Under the pieces are notes generated by a model, which saw only the letters and a program-made list of their open reading frames with translations, did not search any database and was not told the DNA's origin. A DNA stretch of 64,000 nt from Lachnospira sp. UBA4346 (GTDB taxonomy: Bacteria; Bacillota; Clostridia; Lachnospirales; Lachnospiraceae): assembly GCA_002394205.1 (NCBI GenBank), contig DGTC01000068.1, forward strand, positions 62,001-126,000, given 5' to 3'. Of this stretch, positions 8,111 through 16,695 are shown piece by piece; the stretch's first letter is position 1; every line of letters begins with the position of its first letter. The translations under genes were made by a program, and so were the position numbers.

Positions 8111-9298
8111 TTATAAATACTTCTTTAAATCTTCTGCCTTATCTGTATTTTCCCATGGAAGATTCAAATCTGTACGACCGAAATGTCCATATGCTGCTGT
8201 CTGCTTATAAATTGGTCTTCTAAGGTCTAACATCTTAATAATTCCTGCTGGTCTTAAATCAAAGTTTTCACGAATGATTTCAACAATCTTCTCGCTTGAT
8301 AACTTACCTGTACCAAATGTCTCTACCATGATTGATGTAGGATGTGCAACACCGATTGCATATGATAACTGAATTTCGCATCTGTCGGCAATTCCGGCTG
8401 CAACGATATTCTTTGCTACATAACGTGCTGCATATGCTGCAGAACGGTCAACCTTTGTACAGTCCTTACCTGAAAATGCACCGCCGCCGTGTCTTGCAAC
8501 ACCACCGTAAGTATCAACGATAATCTTACGACCTGTCAGACCACTGTCGCCATTTGGTCCGCCAATTACGAAACGTCCTGTCGGATTGATGAAAATCTTT
8601 GTATCATCATCTACCATTGCAGCATCTACGATTGCATCGATAACATACTTCTTAATATCTTCATGAATCTGTTCCTGTGTAACTTCCGGTGCATGCTGTG
8701 TAGATACAACAATTGCATCCAAACGAACCGGCTTATTATTTTCATCATATTCTACTGTAACCTGTGTCTTACCGTCTGGTCTTAAATAAGAAAGTGTTCC
8801 GTCTTTACGAACCTTTGTAAGCTGTCTTGCGAGCTTCTGTGCAAGTGCTGCTGAGTATGGCATATACTCTTCTGTCTCGTTTGTTGCATAACCAAACATC
8901 ATACCCTGATCGCCTGCGCCGATTGCTTCAATCGCTGCATCCGTATCTTCGCCAGTCTTTGCTTCTAATGCCTTATCCACACCCATCGCAATATCCGGTG
9001 ACTGCTTATCAAGTGCGACCATAACGGCACATGTGTTACCGTCAAATCCCTTATCTGAACTGTCATAGCCGATTTCTACAACGGTATCACGTACAATCTG
9101 TGCAATATCCACATTTGCCTTTGTTGTTACTTCACCCATTACCATTACAAAACCTGTGTTTGTAAGTGTCTCACAAGCTACTCTTGAATATGGATCCTGT
9201 GCGTATAATGCATCAAGCACTGCGTCAGACACCTGATCGCAGATTTTATCCGGATGTCCTTCTGTTACTGATTCTGATGTAAATAATCTCTTTTCCAT
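8111..9298 (-). CDS. metK: S-adenosylmethionine synthetase
   Basis: 395 residues, full length. It makes SAM from methionine and ATP in the cytosol. Visible signatures are VTEGHPDKICDQVSD at the N-terminus, the GAGDQGMMFGYA ATP/methionine motif near residue 126, and GGGAFSGKDCTKVDRSAAY near residue 270. A clean AAAGGAG ribosome site precedes the ATG. The gene stands alone between a SAM-I riboswitch upstream and its own terminator, so it is a monocistron repressed by its product. Confidence 0.97.
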   Translation of the reverse strand: MEKRLFTSESVTEGHPDKICDQVSDAVLDALYAQDPYSRVACETLTNTGFVMVMGEVTTKANVDIAQIVRDTVVEIGYDSSDKGFDGNTCAVMVALDKQSPDIAMGVDKALEAKTGEDTDAAIEAIGAGDQGMMFGYATNETEEYMPYSAALAQKLARQLTKVRKDGTLSYLRPDGKTQVTVEYDENNKPVRLDAIVVSTQHAPEVTQEQIHEDIKKYVIDAIVDAAMVDDDTKIFINPTGRFVIGGPNGDSGLTGRKIIVDTYGGVARHGGGAFSGKDCTKVDRSAAYAARYVAKNIVAAGIADRCEIQLSYAIGVAHPTSIMVETFGTGKLSSEKIVEIIRENFDLRPAGIIKMLDLRRPIYKQTAAYGHFGRTDLNLPWENTDKAEDLKKYL

Positions 9299-9441
9299 TG
9301 TATTCTCCTTTTCTTTTTGTGAAAGATTTCACATTTGTGTATATTTTGTTTCTCTCCCAAAGAAATTCGAGCAATTTTTCTAATATGAATAAAGAATATG
9401 CCTTAACATATTCTCGCGCTGCGCACAGTCACAGAATGTAT

Positions 9442-9480
9442 CATTTTCCATTTGTGCGAGTGCGCATCCTGCAGAACATT
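9442..9480. repeat. Dispersed intergenic repeat, copy 2, with adjoining hairpin
   Basis: CATTTTCCATTTGTGCGAG followed by TGCGCATCCTGCA is shared with the copy at 28293-28335 at about 33 of 39 positions. Directly beside it (9484-9513) is a perfect-looking inverted repeat ACATTATAGAAAC/GTTTCGTATAATGT. It lies in the metK 5' leader, downstream of the riboswitch terminator. Confidence 0.55.
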
Positions 9481-9513
9481 TTCACATTATAGAAACGAAG
9501 TTTCGTATAATGT

Positions 9514-9545
9514 AAAAAAAACGAATCCTCATAACAAGGATTCGT
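9514..9545 (-). terminator. Terminator of the SAM-I riboswitch expression platform
   Basis: ACGAATCC pairs with GGATTCGT and is followed on the minus strand by a run of seven or eight T. It lies right after the aptamer, so transcription should stop here when SAM is bound. Confidence 0.88.
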
Positions 9546-9568
9546 AATCTTCTATCGACTCGAAATCC

Positions 9569-9696
9569 TCTTATTGTTCGACCTGCCAGATATCATTCTG
9601 TCAGGCTAGTCGCTCAGGTTGGCACCTTCCTTATATCCAGTACAAGGGGTTGCCGGGCTTCATAGATCCTATGTATCTCCGCCACTCTAAATAAGG
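9569..9696 (-). promoter_or_regulatory. SAM-I (S-box) riboswitch controlling metK
   Basis: Read on the minus strand, the segment shows the S-box landmarks in order: P1 strand CTTATTTAGAG, the GAAGCCCGGCAACC core block, the GGTGCCAACCTG block that pairs into P3/P4, and the closing strand CAATAAG that completes P1. A terminator follows at once (9514-9545) and metK lies downstream. S-box RNAs bind SAM and switch off sulphur-metabolism genes; here the target is the SAM-making enzyme itself. Confidence 0.93.
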
Positions 9697-9730
9697 GACA
9701 AACGCAATATATTTAACTGTTACCGAACAT

Positions 9731-9759
9731 ATAGTACACAATTTTTTAAAGAGCGTCAA
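9731..9759 (-). promoter_or_regulatory. Promoter of the SAM riboswitch-metK transcript
   Basis: TTGACG, 17 bases, TACTAT on the minus strand, near-consensus for the housekeeping sigma. It lies about 35 bases before P1 of the riboswitch. Confidence 0.78.
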
Positions 9760-9886
9760 GCACTTCATAAATTTTTTAGAATCCGTTTTTATTATCAATA
9801 TATAGTAATTTTGCAATAATTCGCATCTTTCCTGATATACAGTCACATAATACTTCTGTTAAAATGCACAAAAAAAAGAATAAAAA

Positions 9887-9915
9887 TTGACTTTTGTTAA
9901 TAAGTTTTTTATAAT
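9887..9915 (+). promoter_or_regulatory. Promoter of the HD-GYP gene
   Basis: TTGACT, 17 bases, TATAAT on the plus strand, 32 bases before the GTG start. One of the best consensus matches in the window. Confidence 0.82.
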
Positions 9916-9947
9916 AAATACGCAACTGTAAATGATGAAAAAGGAAT

Positions 9948-11069
9948 GTGAGAACACTTATGGAAAATCAATTAAACACACCAGATACAGTTCTTGAAAA
10001 AACTGTATTTATTTTTGATGCAGAGGAGGGGCAAGTTCTGTCAAAAGATATTCATCTTCCCGACGGACACTTAGTTGCTGCAAAAGATACTGTTTTGACA
10101 ATGAATCTCATTACTAAGATTTCAGGTTATCATATTTTGGAAATATCCGTCTACGATAATTCCGTGGATGTTATTCCAACTTCTGATGAGAATGTTTCCT
10201 ATTATAATAAAGTTCGCCAAAGTGAACTGTTTCAGGAATTTCATGCTTCCTATAAAGAAGATATTGATGATGTCACAAATCAGTTAAATGATTTTATGCT
10301 CAAAGGGCAGAAAATCGACACAGAAAAGCTATTATCAAACACAGAACACATATTAGAAAAATATAACAACACACTGCAGATTTTTGATATGTTACATTGT
10401 ATGCGAGATGTAGATGATCTCACTTATACACACTGTGTAAATGTAGCATTAATTTCATCTATTATCGGTAAGTGGCTTGGTTTCTCAAAACAAGATATTA
10501 ATACGCTGACATTGTGTGGTTTACTTCACGATATTGGCAAAATTATGATTCCTAACGAAATCTTAACCAAACCGGATCGTTTAACAGACAACGAATTTGC
10601 AATTATGAAGAATCACGTAAATCTCGGATTTGCACATATCAAAGACGATGACATTGATTCACGCATTAAAGAAGCATGTTTATTGCACCATGAAAAATGC
10701 GACGGCTCCGGATATCCGTTCGGTCTGAAATCTGATAAGATTCCGGATTTCACAAAAATTGTTACCATCGCTGATATTTATGATGCTATGACTGCCACAC
10801 GTGTATATCGTGATGCAATTTGTCCTTTTGATGTAATCCGCATTATGGAAGCGGACGCACTTACAAAGTTTGATCCGAAGTTTATTCTTCCATTTTTACG
10901 CAATGTCGCAAATTCTTATATCCATACCAATGTAAAATTATCCGACGGACGCGAAGGGGAAGTCGTTATGCTCAACCAACATCAACTGAGTTCTCCAATC
11001 GTACAGTGCGGTGATGATTTTATAGATTTATCAAAAGAAAAAGAATTAAAAATCATCGCAGTAATCTAA
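9948..11069 (+). CDS. HD-GYP domain cyclic-di-GMP phosphodiesterase
   Basis: 373 residues. The C-terminal two thirds is an HD-GYP domain: THCVNVALIS, the HD pair in LLHDIGK near residue 194, HHEKCDGSGYP near 247, and IADIYDAMTATRVYR. The GYP triad is intact, so hydrolysis of c-di-GMP is likely. The N-terminal 130 residues have no receiver or transmembrane segment I recognise. It sits close to flagellar genes, where lowering c-di-GMP would favour motility. The listed start is a GTG close behind AAAGGA; an in-frame ATG at 9960 is an alternative. Single gene with its own promoter and terminator. Confidence 0.9.
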   Translation: MRTLMENQLNTPDTVLEKTVFIFDAEEGQVLSKDIHLPDGHLVAAKDTVLTMNLITKISGYHILEISVYDNSVDVIPTSDENVSYYNKVRQSELFQEFHASYKEDIDDVTNQLNDFMLKGQKIDTEKLLSNTEHILEKYNNTLQIFDMLHCMRDVDDLTYTHCVNVALISSIIGKWLGFSKQDINTLTLCGLLHDIGKIMIPNEILTKPDRLTDNEFAIMKNHVNLGFAHIKDDDIDSRIKEACLLHHEKCDGSGYPFGLKSDKIPDFTKIVTIADIYDAMTATRVYRDAICPFDVIRIMEADALTKFDPKFILPFLRNVANSYIHTNVKLSDGREGEVVMLNQHQLSSPIVQCGDDFIDLSKEKELKIIAVI

Positions 11070-11094
11070 CTGATTTGATTTCTGTATATATTTT

Positions 11095-11140
11095 ATGGAT
11101 TAAGCTCCAGGCATCGCCGTCTGGTCTTAATCCATTTTTC
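11095..11140 (+). terminator. Terminator of the HD-GYP gene
   Basis: ATGGATTAAG pairs with CTTAATCCAT around an inner CCAGGC/GTCTGG hairpin, followed by TTTTTC on the plus strand, 25 bases past the stop. Confidence 0.82.
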
Positions 11141-11203
11141 ACATTCATTACATTTTATAAAATATAATGAATAATTTTCGAAAAACATTCTTTATCCTAA
11201 GAC

Positions 11204-11232
11204 TTGAAAAAATACCTATTTCTATATATAAT
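11204..11232 (+). promoter_or_regulatory. Promoter of trkA-trkH
   Basis: TTGAAA, 17 bases, TATAAT, ending 63 bases before the trkA ATG. Confidence 0.75.
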
Positions 11233-11295
11233 TTTCGATTATGAGATTGCTGTTATAATCTCAATTCACAAGACTATTTTTTGGAGGTTACCCCT

Positions 11296-12654
11296 ATGAA
11301 TATTATTGTCGTCGGCTGTGGTAAAGTCGGTTTCACACTTGTCGAACAGCTCAGCATGGAAGGTCATGATGTAACTGCAATTGATGAACGTGCAGACCGT
11401 ATCAACAAAGTCAAAGACGAATTTGATGTTATGGGAATCGTCGGAAACGGCGTTAGTTATCAGGTACAGGTAGATGCCGGTATTACAGATACCGATCTTT
11501 TAATCGCAGCTACAAACTCAGATGAACAGAATCTTCTCTGTTGTCTGATTGCCAAAAAAACAGGACATTGTCAAACAATTGCCCGTGTACGTAACCCGGT
11601 TTATCATAAAGAACTTGAATTCTTTAAAAATGAATTCGGATTAGCAATGATTATCAATCCGGAATATGCAACCGCAGATGAAATTTCCAGAATATTCCAA
11701 TTTCCATCTGCAATTAAAATCGCACCTTTTGCAAACGGAAATATTGAAATGCTCCATTTCCGTATCACAAAAGACTCCCCTTTAAATGGAGAACATATTA
11801 CCAATATCCGAACACGTTTCAACAAAAATATTCTCGTTGCTGCGGTCGACCGAAAAGGCGAAATGATTATTCCAAATGGAGATTTTAGTTTCGAAGAAGA
11901 TGATACCGTCTCTATTATCGGAAAAAGACAGGAAGCGATTGATTTCTTTAACAAATGTGGTTTGATAACCAATCGTATTCACAATGCGATGATTGCCGGT
12001 GGAGGGAAAATTTCGTATTATCTTGCGAAAAATTTATTAAAAGCCGGCATATCCGTAACAATCATTGAAATGAATCGTGCACGATGCGAACAACTTACCG
12101 AACTGCTTCCAAAAGCAACCATTATCTGCGGAGATGCTACTGATGAAACGCTTCTTGAACAGGAAGGTCTTAATCGAACACAGGGATTTGCAGCATTAAC
12201 CGGTGTGGATGAAGAAAATATTCTGATTACACTTTATGCACGAAAGAATTCAAATGCAAAGATTATCACAAAAATCAACCGTATTAATTTCAGTTCCGTT
12301 ATTGATGAGCTGCATCTTGACTGTGTTGTCAATCCACGTATGATTATGGCGGATCATATTGTACGCCACGCACGAACTTTTAAGAAATCGCTTGAAAGTG
12401 ATGTAGAAAATCTATACAGTCTACACGGTGGTAAAGCAGAAGCGATTGAATTCATTATCAAAGAACATTCTGCATTAACAGATATTTTACTAAAAGATTT
12501 GACAATGAAAAATAACATCTTAATTTGTAGTATTTACAGAAATGGACAAATTATTATCCCTTCTGGTCAGGATACTATTCAAATTGGCGACTCTGTAATT
12601 GTTGTCGTTACCGGACACCGCATTTCTGACATTAATGAAATTATTGCCAAATAA
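11296..12654 (+). CDS. trkA: Trk potassium uptake regulatory subunit TrkA
   Basis: 452 residues from the ATG at 11296, set by GGAGG eight bases upstream. Two RCK modules are visible. The first starts IIVVGCGKVGFTL with the acidic IDERADR strand end; the second repeats near residue 230 (AMIAGGGKISYYLAKNL, IIEMNRARCEQL). Each is followed by an RCK-C domain. TrkA is the cytosolic nucleotide-binding gate of TrkH. The double RCK form is the classic TrkA layout. trkH follows after 33 bases, so the two make an operon. Confidence 0.94.
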   Translation: MNIIVVGCGKVGFTLVEQLSMEGHDVTAIDERADRINKVKDEFDVMGIVGNGVSYQVQVDAGITDTDLLIAATNSDEQNLLCCLIAKKTGHCQTIARVRNPVYHKELEFFKNEFGLAMIINPEYATADEISRIFQFPSAIKIAPFANGNIEMLHFRITKDSPLNGEHITNIRTRFNKNILVAAVDRKGEMIIPNGDFSFEEDDTVSIIGKRQEAIDFFNKCGLITNRIHNAMIAGGGKISYYLAKNLLKAGISVTIIEMNRARCEQLTELLPKATIICGDATDETLLEQEGLNRTQGFAALTGVDEENILITLYARKNSNAKIITKINRINFSSVIDELHLDCVVNPRMIMADHIVRHARTFKKSLESDVENLYSLHGGKAEAIEFIIKEHSALTDILLKDLTMKNNILICSIYRNGQIIIPSGQDTIQIGDSVIVVVTGHRISDINEIIAK

Positions 12655-12687
12655 CCCGGCAAATGTGAATAAAGGATTTATAAAATT

Positions 12688-14127
12688 ATGAACTACTCAA
12701 TTGTTTTATATATTGTAGGCTATGTATTAAAATTTGAAGGGATTTTTTTGCTGCTTCCTACAATCGTTAGTATTATTTATCAGGAACACAATTTTTACTG
12801 TTATCTGATTGTCGCTGCAATCAGCTTTTGTATTGGTTCGTTATTGTGTCATTTCAAAAAAACGAAAATGCAGTTATTCCCTAGAGACGGTTTTGCCAGT
12901 GTTGCACTTAGCTGGATTGTTTTAAGTATTTTCGGAGCGATTCCATTTGTACTAACCGGTGATATTCCTTCTTACACCGACGCATTATTTGAAACCATTT
13001 CCGGTTTTACGACAACCGGTGCAAGCATTATTCCTGATGTAGAAGCTCTGACACATTCCGGATTGTTCTGGAGAAGTTTTACACACTGGGTTGGCGGTAT
13101 GGGCGTACTTGTTTTTATTATGGCGATTCTCCCTCTGACCGGCAGCTCTACTATGAATCTGATGAAGGCAGAAAGTCCCGGACCTTCTGTTGACAAACTC
13201 GTACCACATGTAAAAGATACTGCAAAGATTCTCTATGGAATCTATATCGGAATTACGGCAATTGAACTTGTATTATTAATTCTATTTAAAATGCCGGTAT
13301 TTGATGCATTTACATTGACATTTGGTACTGTCGGTACTGGTGGTTTCGGTGTTTTAGGTGACAGTATTGCAAGTTATTCACCAACGCTTCAGATTATTAT
13401 TACGATTTTTATGATTTTAAGTGGTGTAAATTATACCGCATACTTTTTGATTCTTACAAAACGTATCAAGAGTGCAATTAAAATGGAAGAAGTTCGGTGG
13501 TATTTCATCATCATTCTGACATCTGTTGCTGTAATTACACTCAACACCATGCACATGTTTCACTCTATTGGAGAAACCCTTCGACATGCAAGTTTCCAGG
13601 TTGGCTCTATTATTACGACAACCGGTTATGCTACATATGATTTTGATACATGGCCGACACTTTCTAAAACTATTTTGGTTATGCTAATGTTTGTGGGCGC
13701 ATGCGCAGGCAGTACCGGCGGTGGTATGAAAGTATCACGTTTTGTTATTTTATTTCGAACGATTAAAAAAGAATTGTCCTTGTTGATTCACCCGCGTGAA
13801 GTGCGTAAAGTTCGCATGGACGACCATGCTGTTTCGCATGAAGTTATCCGTTCAACAAATGTATATGTTGCTGTATATTTATTTGTATTTTTCACTTCAT
13901 TGTTATTAATCAGTATTGATAACTTTAATTTTACAACCAATTTTACAGCCATTGCAGCAACTTTAAACAATATCGGTCCCGGTCTGGATCTCGTAGGACC
14001 TACGCAGAATTTCTCGATTTATTCCGGATTTTCTAAATATGTTATGATGTTTGATATGTTAGCCGGAAGATTGGAATTGTTCCCTATGCTGATTCTGTTC
14101 CACCCTTCTTGTTGGAGAAGACGGTAA
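12688..14127 (+). CDS. trkH: Trk-type potassium transporter membrane subunit TrkH
   Basis: 479 residues with about ten membrane segments. All four pore-loop selectivity motifs of the TrkH/KtrB fold can be seen: FTTTGASI, VGTGGFGV, ITTTGYATYD and LNNIGPGL. The end AGRLELFPMLILF is the usual TrkH C-terminus. It imports K+ together with TrkA encoded just upstream. An AAAGGA site precedes the ATG at a slightly long spacing. A hairpin terminator follows. Confidence 0.94.
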   Translation: MNYSIVLYIVGYVLKFEGIFLLLPTIVSIIYQEHNFYCYLIVAAISFCIGSLLCHFKKTKMQLFPRDGFASVALSWIVLSIFGAIPFVLTGDIPSYTDALFETISGFTTTGASIIPDVEALTHSGLFWRSFTHWVGGMGVLVFIMAILPLTGSSTMNLMKAESPGPSVDKLVPHVKDTAKILYGIYIGITAIELVLLILFKMPVFDAFTLTFGTVGTGGFGVLGDSIASYSPTLQIIITIFMILSGVNYTAYFLILTKRIKSAIKMEEVRWYFIIILTSVAVITLNTMHMFHSIGETLRHASFQVGSIITTTGYATYDFDTWPTLSKTILVMLMFVGACAGSTGGGMKVSRFVILFRTIKKELSLLIHPREVRKVRMDDHAVSHEVIRSTNVYVAVYLFVFFTSLLLISIDNFNFTTNFTAIAATLNNIGPGLDLVGPTQNFSIYSGFSKYVMMFDMLAGRLELFPMLILFHPSCWRRR

Positions 14128-14156
14128 CCTTTTACAAATAAATATCCCTACATAAA

Positions 14157-14200
14157 AAGAAACCAGAATACGCCTTCCCCGCTTATTCTGGTTCTTTTTA
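14157..14200. terminator. Bidirectional terminator between trkH and spoIIID
   Basis: AACCAGAATACG pairs with a matching GCTTATTCTGGTT arm; T-runs follow on both strands. It lies between convergent genes and can serve both. Confidence 0.8.
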
Positions 14201-14232
14201 TAAGTTTCATATATCAAATTGTGTTTCTCAAT

Positions 14233-14487
14233 TTACAAATGCATATGCATATATTTCTCCCTCGTTGCAAGTCCTCCCCTAATATGACGTTCCTGTTTGT
14301 TGACATCTAATACTTTTCTGGCTTCCTCTGCAAGTGTTGGATTTAACTGACGCAAACGTGCCGTTATATCCTTATGTACCGTACTTTTGCTGACGCCAAA
14401 CTGCTTTGCCGCCTGTCTGACCGTGGACTTCGTTTCTACAATATACTCTGCGGTCTTTTGTGCCCGCTCTTCGATATATCCTTTCAA
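14233..14487 (-). CDS. spoIIID: Sporulation transcription factor SpoIIID
   Basis: 84 residues, the standard size. It is a small DNA-binding protein that switches mother-cell gene expression after SigE. The helix-turn-helix reads TVRQAAKQFGVSKSTVHKDI, and the flanking RLRQLNPTLAEEARKVL is strongly conserved in the family. The start is a TTG at 14487 with GAGG nine bases upstream. In Bacillus spoIIID lies directly before mbl-flhO-flhP; here those genes are about 6.5 kb away on the same strand. Confidence 0.95.
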   Translation of the reverse strand: MKGYIEERAQKTAEYIVETKSTVRQAAKQFGVSKSTVHKDITARLRQLNPTLAEEARKVLDVNKQERHIRGGLATREKYMHMHL

Positions 14488-14540
14488 GGAACAATTCCTC
14501 TATGTGCTTGTTTTGTATATTGTATGCGATAAATGAATGG

Positions 14541-15413
14541 TTATGACTGAAATTTTCTTGCCTGCGACGGCGACTGATTCATATACTTATGAAAAAATCT
14601 CCCCATATGACTAATACTGTCAAATCCCGTCTGCAAAGCTATTTCCGTTACCGACAACTGACTCCCCTTCAACAACTGTGCTGCCTGTAACACCCGATAC
14701 CGAATAAGATATTCAAACGGTGTCTGATGAAGCACTTTCTTAAAGCAGCGACTCAGTTCACTTTTACTAATATGTGCTATATCCGCTATTTCTTCTAATG
14801 TCATTTTATTTCGATAATGCTGGTGAATATATCCAATACATACCTTCACACGTTCTACATCCCTAGGATTCAATCGAATCGAAGGAAGCTGCTCTGTACT
14901 CTCACGTGTCAGCAATGCATGCCAAATTGTTCCAATCATCATCTTGACCTGCAATTCATATCCAACTGCCCTGGTCTGCAATATTTTCTGCAGCTGCAAT
15001 AATACCCGCTTTTCCTGTGTAAATAATATGCGATAATCATCTCCATTTAAAATCGGAAGGATACAATGATTATATGCATCAGATAACATATCATTTTCTA
15101 TAATCGTACTTTTTAAAATAAATGAGAGTACTTTTCCTTTATCTTTCTGCTGTGGCTGTAACTGATGCAGCACTTTGCTATTAATAAATACTCCTTCTCC
15201 CTCTGCAAGAATCAACTCCTTATTTCCAATCAAAATATGTACTTCGCCCTCTAATACCAGCGTAAACTGAACCTCTTCGTGCCAATGCCACAAGATTAAT
15301 CCATATTCAAATCTCGAAAAATCATCTTCGTACATCGCAAGTGGAAATTCTGTTGTTCCATGCTGTTTAATCTCTTGAAAATTTTCATCAACAATCGTCT
15401 GTTCTAACTGCAT
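14541..15413 (-). CDS. AraC-family transcriptional regulator with cupin sensor domain
   Basis: 290 residues. The N-terminus is a cupin-like sugar-sensing half (LILWHWHEEVQFTLVLEGEV, then GEGVFINSKVLHQL). The C-terminal 100 residues are the double helix-turn-helix of AraC/XylS proteins (LEEIADIAHISKSELSRCFK, then VTEIALQTGFDSISHMGRFF). It is divergent from kduD with 157 bases between the start codons, so it probably activates kduD in response to a uronate-derived sugar. This link is inferred from layout only. Confidence 0.9.
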   Translation of the reverse strand: MQLEQTIVDENFQEIKQHGTTEFPLAMYEDDFSRFEYGLILWHWHEEVQFTLVLEGEVHILIGNKELILAEGEGVFINSKVLHQLQPQQKDKGKVLSFILKSTIIENDMLSDAYNHCILPILNGDDYRILFTQEKRVLLQLQKILQTRAVGYELQVKMMIGTIWHALLTRESTEQLPSIRLNPRDVERVKVCIGYIHQHYRNKMTLEEIADIAHISKSELSRCFKKVLHQTPFEYLIRYRVLQAAQLLKGSQLSVTEIALQTGFDSISHMGRFFHKYMNQSPSQARKFQS

Positions 15414-15482
15414 AATACCCTTTCTTGATAAACTTTTTCTCTTATTTTGACAATATCGTGCATATTTTAAGCAATATTATCG

Positions 15483-15511
15483 TAGATAAAGCATTTTATA
15501 GATAATATAAT
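15483..15511 (+). promoter_or_regulatory. Probable activator-dependent promoter of kduD
   Basis: A perfect TATAAT has only TAGATA at the 17-base -35 position. The preceding DNA holds an ATTATC...GATAAT inverted repeat (about 15477-15507). A poor -35 beside a divergent AraC gene fits activated transcription. Confidence 0.5.
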
Positions 15512-15570
15512 TATACCAGTTTCAACGATACAAATAAATACACAAATACATTTCATTGATGGAGGTTCTT

Positions 15571-16332
15571 ATGATATTAGATTTATTTTCTTTAAAAGGT
15601 AAAGTTGCTGTTGTTACAGGTGCAAATACCGGTCTTGGACAGGGTATCTGCGTTGCTTATGCAGAAGCCGGTGCATCTGTTATCGGTGTAGCAAGAAGAA
15701 GCTGTGCAGAAACTGCTGAAAAGATTGCTGCATTTGGCGGTGCATTTACAGAATGTATCGTAGATTTATCCGGTGCCGATGCAATTGATAAAATTATTGA
15801 GGGCATTGAAAATTCTTACGGACATGTTGATATTCTCGTAAATAACGCTGGTATTATCAAACGTGCTGACGCTGTAGATGTTACAGAAGAAGCATGGGAT
15901 TCCGTTATCAATTTAAATGAACGTCTGGTATTCTTCTTATCTCAGACAATTGCGAAAAAATACCTTCTTCCACAGAAGTCCGGTAAGATTATCAACATTG
16001 CTTCTATGTTAAGTTATCAGGGCGGTATCCGTGTTCCTGCTTATACAGCAAGTAAAAGTGCCGTTATGGGTATGACAAAGGCTCTTGCAAATGAATGGGC
16101 TTCTTATGGCGTTGCTGTCAATGCAATTGCGCCTGGATACATGGCTACAAATAATACAGAGCAGCTTCGTAATGATGCAGCACGTAATGAAGCAGTTCTT
16201 GACAGAATTCCTGCCGGAAGATGGGGAACTCCTGAGGATTTATATGGTGCAGCCGTATATCTCGCTTCTGCCGCTTCTGATTATGTAAATGGTTTTACAC
16301 TTGCAGTTGACGGAGGTTGGCTCGCACGTTAA
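15571..16332 (+). CDS. kduD: 2-deoxy-D-gluconate 3-dehydrogenase / KduD-type SDR
   Basis: 253 residues from the ATG at 15571 behind GGAGG. It is a classical short-chain dehydrogenase: TGANTGLGQG nucleotide loop, NNAG, and the YTASK catalytic pair. The start LDLFSLKGKVAVVTGA and the end GFTLAVDGGWLAR are typical of KduD, which interconverts 2-keto-3-deoxygluconate forms in pectin and hexuronate breakdown. No kduI or other pectin genes are in the window, so the substrate is inferred. It is divergent from an AraC regulator. Confidence 0.85.
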   Translation: MILDLFSLKGKVAVVTGANTGLGQGICVAYAEAGASVIGVARRSCAETAEKIAAFGGAFTECIVDLSGADAIDKIIEGIENSYGHVDILVNNAGIIKRADAVDVTEEAWDSVINLNERLVFFLSQTIAKKYLLPQKSGKIINIASMLSYQGGIRVPAYTASKSAVMGMTKALANEWASYGVAVNAIAPGYMATNNTEQLRNDAARNEAVLDRIPAGRWGTPEDLYGAAVYLASAASDYVNGFTLAVDGGWLAR

Positions 16333-16420
16333 TTTGTGAAACCAGAATCAACAATTTTGGTAATTGAAATGCATCGATACACGATGTTATTTCTTTCTAT
16401 CTTATTCGTTACATAACAAC

Positions 16421-16485
16421 AAAGCAGTGACAGCTTATATAAAATATATGTTTGTATCTTATATGAGCATCACTGCTGTTTATTT
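16421..16485 (+). terminator. Putative terminator after kduD
   Basis: AAAGCAGTGA and TCACTGCTG pair, with a further inner GCTTATATA/TTATATGAGC stem, then a T-rich tail. It is long and imperfect. The rest of 16333-16590 shows nothing else I can identify. Confidence 0.55.
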
Positions 16486-16590
16486 ATTCTCTGCTTTTCA
16501 TTTTTTCGTACCGTATCGCAGAATTACTCTTATCTTGACTTTCTACAATACAATCTCTTATAATAATTCCGCATTATATTGCACATTATT

Positions 16591-16618
16591 TTGATATTAT
16601 TTTAACAATAAATATATT
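16591..16618 (+). promoter_or_regulatory. Probable promoter of the asparaginase gene
   Basis: TTGATA, 16 bases, TATATT, each one mismatch from consensus, 78 bases before the start codon. Confidence 0.55.
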
Positions 16619-16695
16619 TAGAGATGTTTATATGAATGACCATATTTAAATTATCCCTATTTATATATCTAAATTTATTCTTAGAAAGGACTTCC

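Noticed and set aside
8489..9024. Open frames antisense to metK
   Set aside because: They lie wholly within a certain gene and have the Cys/Ile/Asn-rich composition of reverse-frame shadows.
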